NCBI GenBank assembly: GCA_902589305.1
Contig: CACISL010000005.1
Coordinates: forward strand, 1-61,850
DNA length: 61,850 nucleotides
Source: an uncultured Pelagibacteraceae bacterium
GTDB taxonomy: Bacteria > Pseudomonadota > Alphaproteobacteria > Pelagibacterales > Pelagibacteraceae
Direction: 5' to 3'
The first letter of the stretch is position 1. Each line of letters opens with the position of its first letter. Positions 37,237 to 46,099 of the stretch are shown piece after piece. The translations under genes and the position numbers were made by a program. The notes beneath the pieces are model-generated. The model was not told the origin of the DNA. It saw only the letters and a list, made by a program, of their open reading frames with translations, and did not search any database.

Positions 37237-38208
37237 ATGATTAAAAATATTTTAATTACTGGTGGAGCTGGATACATAGGTTCCCATATTTCAGAAGTTT
37301 TAATTAAAAATAAAAAAAAAATTTTTATAGTAGACAATTTGTCTTCTGGTCATAAAAGACTGATAAATAAACAAGCTAAATTTTTCAAAGTAGATATTCT
37401 TAAAAATAAAAAAATAAGGGATATAATTATAAAAAATAAAATTGACTCAGTTGTCCATTTAGCTGCAAACTTGATAATTGGTGAAGGTGAAAAATATCCT
37501 AAAAAATATTTTAAGAACAATGTTTTAGGGACTAAAAATTTACTAGCTGCGTGTAAAAATACAACAATAAAAAATTTTGTTTTTTCCTCAACAGCAGCTG
37601 TTTACAAGGATGGCCAATATAAAGTAGATGAAAATTCTGTCATTAGACCTAAAAGTGTTTATGGAAAAACAAAAATAAAAGCTGAAAAAATCATAAAACA
37701 ATTTTGTAAAAGAAATAAGATTAATTATTGTATTCTTAGATATTTTAATATAGCAGGCTCGAGTCCTTCTGGAAAAATTGGATTAATAAATAAAAGTGAT
37801 CATTTATTCAAAAATTTTTCACGAGAAATTATAAAAAAAAAACCTATTTTAAAAATTTATGGAAATAACTACAATACAAAAGATGGATCATGTATTAGAG
37901 ACTTTATCCACGTTTCTGACATAGCAGAAATTCATTACAAAGTTTTGGAAAAGATAAATAAGTTAAATAATTCTAAAATACTTAATTGCGGTTATAGCAG
38001 AGGAATTTCAGTTCTTGAAGTTGCAAAAGCATTTCAAAAGCAAACTTCCAAAAAGGTAGAAATTTTAGTTTCAAAAAGTAGAAAAGGTGATTTAGTCAAA
38101 ATTATTGCCTCGAATAATAAGTTAAGGAAGTTTATTAAATGGAAACCAAAATTTAATAACTTAAACAAAATAGTTAAAAGCTGTATCAATTGGGAAAAAA
38201 GACAATAA
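37237..38208 (+). CDS. galE: UDP-glucose 4-epimerase-like NAD-dependent sugar epimerase
   Basis: A 323-residue extended short-chain dehydrogenase. The Rossmann motif GGAGYIG lies at residues 9-15, the catalytic S/T in FSSTAAVY (117-119) and the YxxxK pair at Y142 and K146. GalE-type elements such as NLSSGH, RYFNIAG and GSCIRDFIHVSDIA are present. It probably supplies UDP-galactose or a related sugar for surface polysaccharide. It couples to zapE through TAATG. Confidence 0.88.
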   Translation: MIKNILITGGAGYIGSHISEVLIKNKKKIFIVDNLSSGHKRLINKQAKFFKVDILKNKKIRDIIIKNKIDSVVHLAANLIIGEGEKYPKKYFKNNVLGTKNLLAACKNTTIKNFVFSSTAAVYKDGQYKVDENSVIRPKSVYGKTKIKAEKIIKQFCKRNKINYCILRYFNIAGSSPSGKIGLINKSDHLFKNFSREIIKKKPILKIYGNNYNTKDGSCIRDFIHVSDIAEIHYKVLEKINKLNNSKILNCGYSRGISVLEVAKAFQKQTSKKVEILVSKSRKGDLVKIIASNNKLRKFIKWKPKFNNLNKIVKSCINWEKRQ

Positions 38209-39251
38209 TGTCGTCTAGTCTACAAAACTCTTTTAGTGAATTTTGTAATAAAAATAATTTTGAGATAAATAAAAAGCAAACAGAAATATTAAATAGCCTA
38301 GAAAAATTTCTTTTTCCAAGAAATAAATTACTTAATTTTTTTTCAAAAAAAGAAGACTTTAATTGTTTCTATCTTTATGGAAATGTTGGAGTTGGTAAAA
38401 CTATGATAGCTAATTTTGTATACGAACAAATAAATATTAAAAAAACTAAATTCCATTTTAACGAATTTATGATTGATTTTCACGATTTTAGACATAAAAA
38501 AAGAAAAGATGATAATATTATTTCTAAATTTGTTAAAAATCTTAAACAAAAATTTGATTTTATATATTTAGATGAATTTCAAGTTACAAATATTGTTGAT
38601 GCGATGATCTTGGGTAAATTATTTGAAAATATTTTTTTAAATAATATAAAAATTCTTATTACTACGAATACTAGATTAATTGATTTATATAAAGACGGTT
38701 TACAAAGAGAGCAATTTATCCCTTTTATAAGTTTAATCGAAAAAAAATCAGTACAAAAAGAATTATTTTTAGAGGATGATTACAGGACTCAAAATCAGGT
38801 TAATAATCAGAGAATTTTTTACCCTTTAAATAAAAAAACTTTGTTCAAAATTAACCAAAAATTTAGGATATTTACGAAAAATTTAAAAAAAGAAGAAAAA
38901 TCAATTAATACAAAAGGAAGAGTTTTTAAAATTAAAAATTATTATAGTGGTTTAGCCAGATTTAATTTTAAAGAATTATGTGACCAAAATTTAGGAGCTG
39001 AAGATTATCTTAATATATCTCAGATATGTGATCATATCTTTATCGAGGAGGTTCCAGTATTTAACGAATATAATTCTAATCAACAATTGAGATTTATTAC
39101 ATTAATAGATATTTTATATGAAAAAAAAATAATTCTCACACTTTCAATGGAGACAGATTTAATTAAAATAGGAACTTCAAAAAAACATTCTGAAACTTTT
39201 AAAAGAACTACGAGTAGACTGCATGAAATGACTGCATCAAAATTTTCTTAA
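38208..39251 (+). CDS. zapE: ZapE/AFG1-family ATPase
   Basis: A 347-residue P-loop ATPase related to cell-division ATPase ZapE and mitochondrial AFG1/LACE1. Walker A is GNVGVGKT (58-65), Walker B FIYLDEFQV, and the family pair HFNEFMIDFH and RLIDLYKDGLQREQFIPFI is clear. The ATG at 38208, sharing a base with the galE stop, is a better start than a TTG 18 bases upstream. It is shorter than some homologues at the N terminus. Confidence 0.92.
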   Translation: MSSSLQNSFSEFCNKNNFEINKKQTEILNSLEKFLFPRNKLLNFFSKKEDFNCFYLYGNVGVGKTMIANFVYEQINIKKTKFHFNEFMIDFHDFRHKKRKDDNIISKFVKNLKQKFDFIYLDEFQVTNIVDAMILGKLFENIFLNNIKILITTNTRLIDLYKDGLQREQFIPFISLIEKKSVQKELFLEDDYRTQNQVNNQRIFYPLNKKTLFKINQKFRIFTKNLKKEEKSINTKGRVFKIKNYYSGLARFNFKELCDQNLGAEDYLNISQICDHIFIEEVPVFNEYNSNQQLRFITLIDILYEKKIILTLSMETDLIKIGTSKKHSETFKRTTSRLHEMTASKFS

Positions 39252-39321
39252 AATTTGGTTGTAAATATACATATTTAGTAATTATAGTTAATTTTAAGTC
39301 CATATATTGACCATCATAAAA

Positions 39322-39350
39322 TTGAAGAAAGAATAAAATAAAATTATATT
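39322..39350 (+). promoter_or_regulatory. Candidate promoter of the amino-acid transporter operon
   Basis: TTGAAG at 39322-39327 and TATATT at 39345-39350 with a 17-base spacer. Transcription would begin near 39357, at the edge of a 9-bp inverted repeat. The -35 element equals that proposed for glpV. Confidence 0.42.
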
Positions 39351-39357
39351 AAGCCTG

Positions 39358-39378
39358 TTTTGAATTCTTAATTCAAAA
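39358..39378. repeat. Inverted repeat in the aapJ leader
   Basis: TTTTGAATT and AATTCAAAA are perfect 9-bp arms around a 3-base centre. It lies at the expected transcription start of aapJ, so it could be an operator or form a 5' hairpin in the leader RNA. Confidence 0.5.
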
Positions 39379-39379
39379 A

Positions 39380-39393
39380 TATTGTTAACAATA
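39380..39393. repeat. Perfect 14-bp palindrome before the aapJ ribosome site
   Basis: TATTGTTAACAATA is fully self-complementary and lies just before the AAAGGAAA ribosome site. It follows the preceding inverted repeat by one base, making a 36-base block of dyad symmetry. Confidence 0.5.
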
Positions 39394-39410
39394 AAAAAAG
39401 GAAATCTTAA

Positions 39411-40457
39411 ATGATTAAATCTATTAAAACTTGGATTTTAGTTGGATTTGCTTCTTTGCTATTGGTTGCTTGCGGCCAAGGCGGTGGTGGAGCCGGTTCA
39501 AAAAAATCTAAAACTTTAGAAAATACTAAGAAAGCTGGATTTGTGAAATGTGGAGTTTCACAAGGGCTACCTGGTTTCTCTAATGCTGATGCATCTGGAA
39601 ACTGGTCTGGTATTGACGTGGATGTGTGTAGAGCTGTAGCAGCTGCTGTATTAGGTGACGCTGACAAAGTTAAATATACTCCATTAAGTGCAAAAGAGAG
39701 ATTCACTGCATTAACTTCTGGTGAAATCGATGTACTTGCACGTAACACCACTTGGACATTATCAAGAGATGCTGACATTGGTTTAACTTTTGTTGGTGTA
39801 AACTTTTATGATGGTCAAGGTTTCATGGTAAGAAAAAATTCTGGAATAAATTCTGTGAATGATTTCAAAAACGGTATTTCTGCTTGTACAAATACAGGTA
39901 CAACTACCGAGCTTAACATGAGAGACTTCTTCAATTCTAAAAACATAAGCTACGAACCAATTGCTTTCGAAAAAGCTGATGAAGTAGTTCAAGCTTATGA
40001 TGCAGGAAGATGTGATACTTACACTACTGATAAATCTGGTTTAGCCGCACAAAGAACTAAAATGTCAAACCCAGATGAGCATAAAGTATTACCTGAAACG
40101 ATTTCAAAAGAACCATTAGGTCCTGTTGTAAGACAAGGGGATGCAGTATGGGAAGATATCGTAAGATGGTCTCTAAATACTATGATCGAAGCTGAAGAAT
40201 ATGGTGTTAATTCATCCAACGCTTCAAGCCTAAAAGACTCAGAGAACCCAGCTATTAAGAGATTAGTTGGTGCTGAAGGTGAATTAGGCGCTGCTTTCGG
40301 TTTAGATAATGACTGGAGCTTAAGAATTATCGAGCAAGTCGGTAACTACGGTGAAAGCTATAAAAAACACATAGCTGATACTGGAATTTTACCTAATAGA
40401 GGTCCAAATCAATTATGGACTAAAGGTGGAATTCTTTACGTACCACCAGCAAGATAA
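39411..40457 (+). CDS. aapJ: General L-amino-acid ABC transporter binding protein, predicted lipoprotein
   Basis: A 348-residue polar amino-acid binding protein of the AapJ/BztA family, as shown by CGVSQGLPGFSNAD, DVDVCRAVAAAVLGD and LAARNTTWTLSRD-like VLARNTTWTLSRD. The N terminus ends in a lipobox (LVAC, C21) followed by a glycine-rich linker GQGGGGAG, so it appears to be a lipoprotein; many proteobacterial relatives instead have a cleaved signal peptide. A palindrome-rich leader precedes it and a strong terminator follows it. Permeases and ATPase come next. Confidence 0.94.
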   Translation: MIKSIKTWILVGFASLLLVACGQGGGGAGSKKSKTLENTKKAGFVKCGVSQGLPGFSNADASGNWSGIDVDVCRAVAAAVLGDADKVKYTPLSAKERFTALTSGEIDVLARNTTWTLSRDADIGLTFVGVNFYDGQGFMVRKNSGINSVNDFKNGISACTNTGTTTELNMRDFFNSKNISYEPIAFEKADEVVQAYDAGRCDTYTTDKSGLAAQRTKMSNPDEHKVLPETISKEPLGPVVRQGDAVWEDIVRWSLNTMIEAEEYGVNSSNASSLKDSENPAIKRLVGAEGELGAAFGLDNDWSLRIIEQVGNYGESYKKHIADTGILPNRGPNQLWTKGGILYVPPAR

Positions 40458-40471
40458 TTGCTAATAAAATT

Positions 40472-40504
40472 AAAAAGGGCTGGATTTATCTGGCCCTTTT
40501 TTTT
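40472..40504 (+). terminator. Rho-independent terminator or attenuator after aapJ
   Basis: Stem AAAAAGGGC / GCCCTTTTT (40472-40480 with 40493-40501), 12-base loop, ending in eight T residues. It separates the binding-protein gene from the permease genes, suggesting differential expression. Confidence 0.92.
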
Positions 40505-40516
40505 ACTCTCAAAATA

Positions 40517-41692
40517 ATGATTTTTAAAAAATTCAACATTGAAAACAAAAAAGCAAGAGATTTAATCCCTCAAGCAATAACTGTTTTAGCCTTACTATCT
40601 GTAATTATTTATTTTGCTACTAATGCTCAGATTAATATGGGCAACAGAGGAATATCTTTTGGATTTGGTTTTTTAAATCAAGAAGCATCATTTGATATCA
40701 CATTTTCTATGATTGAATATGATGGCTCACATTCTTACGGAAGAGCATTTTTAGTAGGTTTATTAAATACAATTTTAGTCTCAGCAATAGGAATATTTTT
40801 TGCAACAATTACGGGAGTAGTAGTGGGTATATCTAGACTATCAGATAACTACTTAATCGCTAAGGTAGCAGAATGGTATGTAGAAATTTTTAGAAACATT
40901 CCTTTAATTTTGCAAATATTTTTCTGGTACTTTGCAGCTCTAAGAGCATTACCTTTACCTGAAAATGGTATAAGTTTTTATGATATTTCATTTTTAACAA
41001 TTAAAGGCTGGTATGTTCCAAAATTTATATGGACAAATTTTAATATTTTTCTTTTATCAGTAATAGCAGCGTTTATATTAATTTATTTTATTAATTCTTA
41101 TGCAACTAAACAAAGAGAACAATTCGGAAAACAAATACCAACAACTATTATTTCTTTAACAACATTAATATTAATACCTTTTATTACATTCCTTTTTCTT
41201 GGAGTATCTCTTACTTTTGAATACCCTGTATTAAAACAACTTTCTCCAACAGTTTTTACTTATGCAGGCGGTGTTAGCATTATTCCAGAATTAATTGCAT
41301 TAGCTCTAGCTTTATCAATGTACACTGCAACTTTCATTGCTGAAAATGTGAGGGCTGGAATTTTGGGAGTTGGCAAGGGTCAAAAAGAAGCTGCAGCAAG
41401 CATAGGATTAAATAAAAATCAAATTCTTAAACTTGTAGTGATGCCCCAGGCATTAAGAATAATTATTCCACCAACTACAAATCAGTATTTAAATCTAACA
41501 AAAAATTCTTCATTAGCGGCGGCTATTGCTTATCCAGATATAGTATTAGTCTTTGCAGGAACTGCTCTAATGCAAACAGGTAGGGCAATTGAAATAATTT
41601 CTATCACTATGCTTACTTATTTAACTTTAAGTATTTCAATTTCAATATTTATGAATTGGTATAATAAAAAAATGGCGATTAAGGAAAAATAA
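40517..41692 (+). CDS. aapQ: General L-amino-acid ABC transporter permease AapQ
   Basis: A 391-residue inner-membrane permease of the His/Glu/Gln/Arg/opine family. It has the early conserved segment GNRGISFGFGFLNQEASFDI typical of AapQ/BztB, about eight hydrophobic segments, the VEIFRNIPLILQIFFWY motif and the coupling loop KEAAASIGLNKNQILKLVVM. The stop shares a base with aapM (TAATG). Confidence 0.93.
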   Translation: MIFKKFNIENKKARDLIPQAITVLALLSVIIYFATNAQINMGNRGISFGFGFLNQEASFDITFSMIEYDGSHSYGRAFLVGLLNTILVSAIGIFFATITGVVVGISRLSDNYLIAKVAEWYVEIFRNIPLILQIFFWYFAALRALPLPENGISFYDISFLTIKGWYVPKFIWTNFNIFLLSVIAAFILIYFINSYATKQREQFGKQIPTTIISLTTLILIPFITFLFLGVSLTFEYPVLKQLSPTVFTYAGGVSIIPELIALALALSMYTATFIAENVRAGILGVGKGQKEAAASIGLNKNQILKLVVMPQALRIIIPPTTNQYLNLTKNSSLAAAIAYPDIVLVFAGTALMQTGRAIEIISITMLTYLTLSISISIFMNWYNKKMAIKEK

Positions 41693-42945
41693 TGAACTTA
41701 ATTGTAAAACCCTCAAAAGAAAATATTAAAACTTTTGTTCCCATAGGTTTATCACTTGTCTTTTTAAGTTTTTTTGATGTTTTTCTTAATGCTTTCTTTA
41801 ATTTAAATTTAATGGCATTTTTGCCTCCACAATTAAGCTATTTTTTACCGTTGATTTTAGGTTTAATTGGTTTCTACCTTATCAGAATTGAATTTAGCGG
41901 TGTTCGTTCTTTAGATATTTTAAATAAAAATATAAATTCTAATAATTTTAACGCTTTGTTAACACTTTTCACAATTTTTATTATTATAAAATCAATTCCT
42001 CCAATGTTGGACTGGTTTATTTTAGAGGCTAATTTTGTTGGAAATTCAAAAGACGATTGTACAGGTGATGGCGCTTGTTGGGTTTTTATAAAAGTTTGGT
42101 TTAATAGGTTCATGTATGGTCTTTATCCTGATGCAGAACAATGGAGAATAAATACAGCTTTTTTAATCTTATTTGCTGTTGTAGGGGTTTCATTTTTTGT
42201 ATCTGAAAAACTTAAAAAGTACTTTATCTTATTTCTAGTTTTTGTTTTCCCATTCTTAGGAATTAAACTTATTTCAGGTGGAAGTTTCGGGCTTGAGTAT
42301 GTTGAAAGTGCAGCTTGGGGAGGTCTTTCGTTAACTTTCATTATTTCTGCATTCGCAATACTTTTTTGTTTCCCAATTGGTGTAATCTTAGCTCTAGGGA
42401 GAAGATCTTCTTTACCTGCAATCAGGTATATTTCTATTGGCTTTATAGAACTTTGGAGAGGGGTCCCTCTAATTACAGTTTTATTCATGTCAGCTGTAAT
42501 GTTCCCTATGTTTTTACCAGATGGGACTTTTATTGATAAATTAATTAGAGTTTTGATAGCAATTACATTATTTGAGGCAGCTTACATGGCGGAAGTTGTT
42601 AGAGGAGGATTGCAAGCATTACCAAAAGGTCAATATGAAGCTGCGAAGTCTTTAGGTATGGGATATTGGAGAATGAATGCACTCATCATATTACCTCAAG
42701 CTCTTAAATTAGTGATACCTGGAATAGCAAATACTCTTCTTGCCTTAGTGAAAGATACACCATTAATTTTCGTTGTAGGGTTGATGGAACTAGCAGGTAT
42801 GATAGGTTTAGCAAAAACTAATCCTAAATGGCTTGGAATGGCAATGGAAGGCTATGTTTTTGCAGGTTTAGTTTTCTGGATAATATGTTATGCAATGAGT
42901 AGATACAGTCAAAATTTAGAGAAAAAATTAAGTACAGAGAGATAA
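41692..42945 (+). CDS. aapM: General L-amino-acid ABC transporter permease AapM
   Basis: The second permease, 417 residues, with extra N-terminal membrane segments as usual for AapM/BztC, then GGLSLTFIISAFAI, IELWRGVPLITVLFM and the coupling loop YEAAKSLGMGYWRMNALIIL. It abuts aapP with no spacer (TAAATG). AapQ and AapM should form the heterodimeric channel. Confidence 0.93.
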   Translation: MNLIVKPSKENIKTFVPIGLSLVFLSFFDVFLNAFFNLNLMAFLPPQLSYFLPLILGLIGFYLIRIEFSGVRSLDILNKNINSNNFNALLTLFTIFIIIKSIPPMLDWFILEANFVGNSKDDCTGDGACWVFIKVWFNRFMYGLYPDAEQWRINTAFLILFAVVGVSFFVSEKLKKYFILFLVFVFPFLGIKLISGGSFGLEYVESAAWGGLSLTFIISAFAILFCFPIGVILALGRRSSLPAIRYISIGFIELWRGVPLITVLFMSAVMFPMFLPDGTFIDKLIRVLIAITLFEAAYMAEVVRGGLQALPKGQYEAAKSLGMGYWRMNALIILPQALKLVIPGIANTLLALVKDTPLIFVVGLMELAGMIGLAKTNPKWLGMAMEGYVFAGLVFWIICYAMSRYSQNLEKKLSTER

Positions 42946-43677
42946 ATGGGAAAAATAATAGAATTAAAAAAAGTTAATAAGTGGTTTGATAAATTCCAAG
43001 TATTAAAAGATATAGATCTTGATGTAGCTCCTCAAGAAAAGATCGTTATTTGTGGTCCTTCAGGATCTGGAAAATCAACTTTGATAAGATGTATTAATAG
43101 GCTGGAAGAGCATCAAGAAGGAAATATTGTTGTTGATGGAACAGAGCTCTCTGAAAGCACAAAGAATATTGAAAAGATTAGAGCTGAAGTTGGAATGGTA
43201 TTTCAACAATTTAATTTATTTCCTCATTTATCAATTTTAGATAATTGCACACTTGCTCCGATATGGGTAAAAAAACTCCCCAAAAAAGATGCTGAAGAAA
43301 TTGCAATGAAAAATTTAACAAGAGTTCAAATTGATGATCAGGCTCTTAAATTTCCAGGACAACTATCTGGCGGACAGCAACAACGAGCTGCTATTGCGAG
43401 GGCATTATGCATGGAACCAAAAATAATGTTATTTGATGAACCAACATCAGCACTTGACCCAGAAATGATCAAAGAAGTTTTAGATGTAATGGTTGACTTA
43501 GCAAAAGGTGGAATGACGATGATAGTTGTAACTCACGAAATGGGATTTGCAAAAGAAGTTGCAGATTATATGATTTTTATGGATGAAGGTAAGATTGTTG
43601 AAAGAGCTAAAACGAAAGAATTCTTTGAAAACCCTAAATCTGAGAGAACTAAATTATTTTTAAGTCAAATTTTATAA
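42946..43677 (+). CDS. aapP: General L-amino-acid ABC transporter ATPase AapP
   Basis: A 243-residue compact ABC ATPase of the polar amino-acid family, with Walker A GPSGSGKS near residues 38-45, [15 protein letters not shown], Walker [15 protein letters not shown] and switch histidine in [10 protein letters not shown], all intact. Its end overlaps the convergent cysteine synthase gene by six bases. Confidence 0.95.
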   Translation: MGKIIELKKVNKWFDKFQVLKDIDLDVAPQEKIVICGPSGSGKSTLIRCINRLEEHQEGNIVVDGTELSESTKNIEKIRAEVGMVFQQFNLFPHLSILDNCTLAPIWVKKLPKKDAEEIAMKNLTRVQIDDQALKFPGQLSGGQQQRAAIARALCMEPKIMLFDEPTSALDPEMIKEVLDVMVDLAKGGMTMIVVTHEMGFAKEVADYMIFMDEGKIVERAKTKEFFENPKSERTKLFLSQIL

Positions 43678-44667
43678 CCATTTAGGAATTGGTAAATTTT
43701 TACTTTTTAAAAAATCTTTATTAAAAATTTTGCTAGCATATCTCTGTCCATTATCACAAAGAATAGTAACAATTGTTTTTCCAGGTCCTAGATTTTTTGC
43801 AAGTTTAATTGCTCCAGCAATATTTATACCAGATGAGCCGCCTAAGATTATTTTTTGTTCTTCTATTAAATTATAAACTATATTTAAAGCCTCAATATCA
43901 TCTGTTTGAAACGCTTCATCTATTAAAGCTTTATCAAAATTTTTTGTTATTCTAGCTGTTCCTATTCCTTCAGTAATTGAACTTCCCTTACTTTCTAATT
44001 TATTATTTTTAACGTAAGAATACAAGGAGGAACCCATTGGGTCTGATAATGCAATTTTTATATTTTTATTTTTGTTTTTTAAACCTATAGAAACTCCAGC
44101 TAAAGTTCCTCCTGTTCCAACAGCACAGGTAAATCCGTCTACTGAGCCCGCTGTCTGCTTCCAAATTTCCTCTGCAGTAGTTTGAATATGTGCTTCAGTA
44201 TTAATAATATTATCAAATTGATTTGCCCAATAAACTCCATTTTTATCCTTTTTAATTAAATCATCAGCAATTTGCTTAGATTGTTTAATATAATTTTTTG
44301 GGTTAGAATATGGAACAGCGTCAACTTCTATTAGTTCTGCACCAAGTTTTTTTAAAGTTTCTTTTTTTTCAATAGATTGAGTATTTGGAATAACAATTTT
44401 CAATTTTAAGTCATATTCTTTACAAACCACAGCTAAACCAATACCGGTATTACCTGCTGTCCCTTCAACTATTGTCCCGCCCTTAGATAATAGTTTTCTT
44501 TTAAGTGCATCTTGAACTATAAAAAGAGCTGCTCTATCTTTGACGGACTCTCCTGGATTTAGATATTCAGCTTTTCCGTATATGTTACATCCAGTCAATT
44601 CTGAGGCTTGTTTTAATCTCACTAATGGTGTATTTCCAATCTGCAATAATGTTGAACTTGCATCCAT
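43672..44667 (-). CDS. cysK: Cysteine synthase (O-acetylserine sulfhydrylase family)
   Basis: PLP enzyme that makes cysteine from O-acetylserine and sulfide. The 331 residues show IGNTPLVRL (10-18), the PLP lysine in [10 protein letters not shown], the substrate loop as TAGNTG where the standard CysK reads TSGNTG, and the phosphate loop GTGGTLAG. The altered loop occurs in a known alphaproteobacterial subgroup, but a cystathionine synthase-like role cannot be excluded. It diverges from the next gene with only 12 bases between start codons. Confidence 0.85.
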   Translation of the reverse strand: MDASSTLLQIGNTPLVRLKQASELTGCNIYGKAEYLNPGESVKDRAALFIVQDALKRKLLSKGGTIVEGTAGNTGIGLAVVCKEYDLKLKIVIPNTQSIEKKETLKKLGAELIEVDAVPYSNPKNYIKQSKQIADDLIKKDKNGVYWANQFDNIINTEAHIQTTAEEIWKQTAGSVDGFTCAVGTGGTLAGVSIGLKNKNKNIKIALSDPMGSSLYSYVKNNKLESKGSSITEGIGTARITKNFDKALIDEAFQTDDIEALNIVYNLIEEQKIILGGSSGINIAGAIKLAKNLGPGKTIVTILCDNGQRYASKIFNKDFLKSKNLPIPKWL

Positions 44668-44679
44668 AACATTAAATAT

Positions 44680-45363
44680 ATGAAAAAATTTTTACTTTCA
44701 ATTGCTTTAATCTTCTTTTTATCTTTAGATATAAACGCTCACGTAGACCATTACTCTAAGTATAATTACTTAGAGTACGAGCTATATAGAAATAATAAAT
44801 TAATCGGCTTCCATACATATAAATTTCAAAGAAATGGAGATAATCTTATTATAGATAACGAAGTCAGTTTTAAAATTTCAAAGTTAGGCATTGATCTTTA
44901 CTCATATTATGCCAAAGGTACCGAAGAATACAAAAATGGAGTTTTTTATGGTTTTAACTCAGAAACAAATCAAAATAAAAAAAAAAAATACGTAAATATT
45001 TCTATTGACCCTATCGATAAAGACTTAATTATCGACGGCTCTTCTTTTAAGGGTAAGGTTAATAAAGAGATGATTATTGGAACTTGGTGGAATCACGAAA
45101 TAGTTCAAAAAAGAGCTCAAATAAGTGCAGTATCAGGAAGGATTATTGAACAAAAAGTAGAGTTCAAAGGTAAAGAGAAAGTGAAAATAGGTAACAAAAC
45201 TTATAAAACTTTAAGATTTAATTTTAGTTCATCCGATCCAAGTTTATCAAAAGATAAAAAACTGAATACCGATATTTGGTATGAAGAGGATACTTTTCTT
45301 TGGGTTAAAGCAGCCTTTGATAAAACTGGATATTGGGAATATAGGTTAAAAAACGTAAAATAA
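44680..45363 (+). CDS. Secreted beta-rich protein, DUF6134-like
   Basis: A 227-residue protein with a signal peptide (about residues 1-20, cleavage near INA-HV). The mature part alternates short beta strands (LEYELYRNNKLIGFHTYKF, then WWNHEIVQKRAQIS and DIWYEEDTFLWVKAAFDKTG), a layout that resembles family DUF6134 of periplasmic proteins; that match is from memory and tentative. No catalytic motif is evident. It starts 12 bases from the divergent cysteine synthase start. Confidence 0.65.
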   Translation: MKKFLLSIALIFFLSLDINAHVDHYSKYNYLEYELYRNNKLIGFHTYKFQRNGDNLIIDNEVSFKISKLGIDLYSYYAKGTEEYKNGVFYGFNSETNQNKKKKYVNISIDPIDKDLIIDGSSFKGKVNKEMIIGTWWNHEIVQKRAQISAVSGRIIEQKVEFKGKEKVKIGNKTYKTLRFNFSSSDPSLSKDKKLNTDIWYEEDTFLWVKAAFDKTGYWEYRLKNVK

Positions 45364-45413
45364 TTAAAATTGACACTTTATTTTTTGGATTTAGTCAATA
45401 CAAATTATATGAT

Positions 45414-45464
45414 TTTTTGGCATTTCTGACCCCCAAAAAAAAAAATTATATGTATTGCCAAAAA
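45414..45464. promoter_or_regulatory. Inverted repeat and candidate operator before the XRE regulator
   Basis: TTTTTGGCA at 45414-45422 and TGCCAAAAA at 45456-45464 are perfect 9-bp arms with a 33-base spacer. Further TTTTTTGG at 45381-45388 and CCAAAAAA near 45433 repeat the same half-site, giving four in about 85 bases. Confidence 0.48.
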
Positions 45465-45486
45465 GTTCATTTTGAGGTTTTATAAT
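45455..45486 (+). promoter_or_regulatory. Candidate promoter of the XRE regulator
   Basis: A perfect TATAAT at 45481-45486 has TTGCCA at 45455-45460 upstream, with a long 20-base spacer. The right arm of the inverted repeat overlaps this -35 region, which would suit autorepression. A second option is TTGGAT at 45385-45390 with TATGAT at 45408-45413. Confidence 0.35.
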
Positions 45487-45505
45487 TAAAAATTTAGGGA
45501 GTTCT

Positions 45506-45871
45506 ATGGAAGATAATTTTAATATCCATCTAGGTAAAAAACTAAGAATGAGAAGACTTTCGTTAGGTCTAACTCAAACAAAAGTCGCTCAAGCCATAAA
45601 TGTTACATTCCAACAGATTCAAAAGTACGAGAAAGGTACAAATGGTGTTAGCTCAAACAGATTAATGCAATTATCACAATTTTTAAAAGTTCCGATCATT
45701 TATTTTTTTGAAGATTTCAAAGAATTTAAAGATGCTGGTTCAGATGATACTGCAAATGAAGATCTTAATTATTCTTTTTTAAGTCGAACTTTTTCATCTT
45801 TGTCTCGAAACCAAAAAGATAAAATTTTACAGATTTTAAGCAATACATCAAAATTTGAAAAAGTTGGATAA
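45506..45871 (+). CDS. XRE-family transcriptional regulator
   Basis: A 121-residue DNA-binding protein. Residues about 9-64 form a classic helix-turn-helix (LGKKLRMRRLSLGLTQTKVA, then VTFQQIQKYEKGTNGVSS), very like the alphaproteobacterial group with the FQQIQKYEKG recognition segment. The C-terminal part is acidic and then helical (SRTFSSLSRNQKDKILQIL). A repeat-rich upstream region suggests autoregulation. Its targets are unknown. It ends one base before the convergent tRNA-Asn gene. Confidence 0.92.
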   Translation: MEDNFNIHLGKKLRMRRLSLGLTQTKVAQAINVTFQQIQKYEKGTNGVSSNRLMQLSQFLKVPIIYFFEDFKEFKDAGSDDTANEDLNYSFLSRTFSSLSRNQKDKILQILSNTSKFEKVG

Positions 45872-45872
45872 T

Positions 45873-45948
45873 TGGCTCCTCGGGCAGGACTCGAACCTGC
45901 GACCAATTGATTAACAGTCAACTGCTCTACCAACTGAGCTACCGAGGA
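45873..45948 (-). tRNA. tRNA-Asn (anticodon GTT), CCA encoded
   Basis: The minus strand reads acceptor stem TCCTCGG / CCGAGGA with discriminator G and encoded CCA, D arm AGCTCAGTTGGTAGAGC, anticodon loop CTGTTAA with GTT, and T arm with GGTTCGAGTCC. It is 76 bases with CCA. Confidence 0.97.
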
Positions 45949-45997
45949 ATGAAAAGGAACATACTTTTTTTAATATAATAAAACAACTGATTTTTTT

Positions 45998-46071
45998 TGG
46001 AGGCCACGCCCAGAATCGAACTGGGATAAAAGGATTTGCAATCCTCTGCGTAACCATTCCGCCACGTGGCC
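45998..46071 (-). tRNA. tRNA-Cys (anticodon GCA), CCA encoded
   Basis: The minus strand reads acceptor stem GGCCACG / CGTGGCC with discriminator T (the tRNA-Cys identity base) and encoded CCA, anticodon loop TTGCAAA with GCA, and T arm with AGTTCGATTCT. It is 74 bases with CCA, 49 bases from tRNA-Asn. Confidence 0.97.
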
Positions 46072-46099
46072 GTCGATATAGATAAAGTCATGAAAAATA

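Noticed and set aside
38190-38207. TTG start giving zapE six extra residues
   Set aside because: The ATG at 38208 forms the TAATG junction used repeatedly here and is the more likely start.
39407-39778. 123-codon open frame antisense to aapJ
   Set aside because: It covers the aapJ signal region in reverse; the protein is Ser/Ala/Pro-rich as expected from an antisense frame, and aapJ is unambiguous.
42123-42488. 121-codon open frame antisense to aapM
   Set aside because: The aapM permease motifs on the plus strand explain the sequence; no start context or domain supports the antisense frame.
45432-45446. C5A11 homopolymer tract as a phase-variation switch
   Set aside because: It is outside coding sequence, single, and its half-site content is better explained as part of the regulator's control region.
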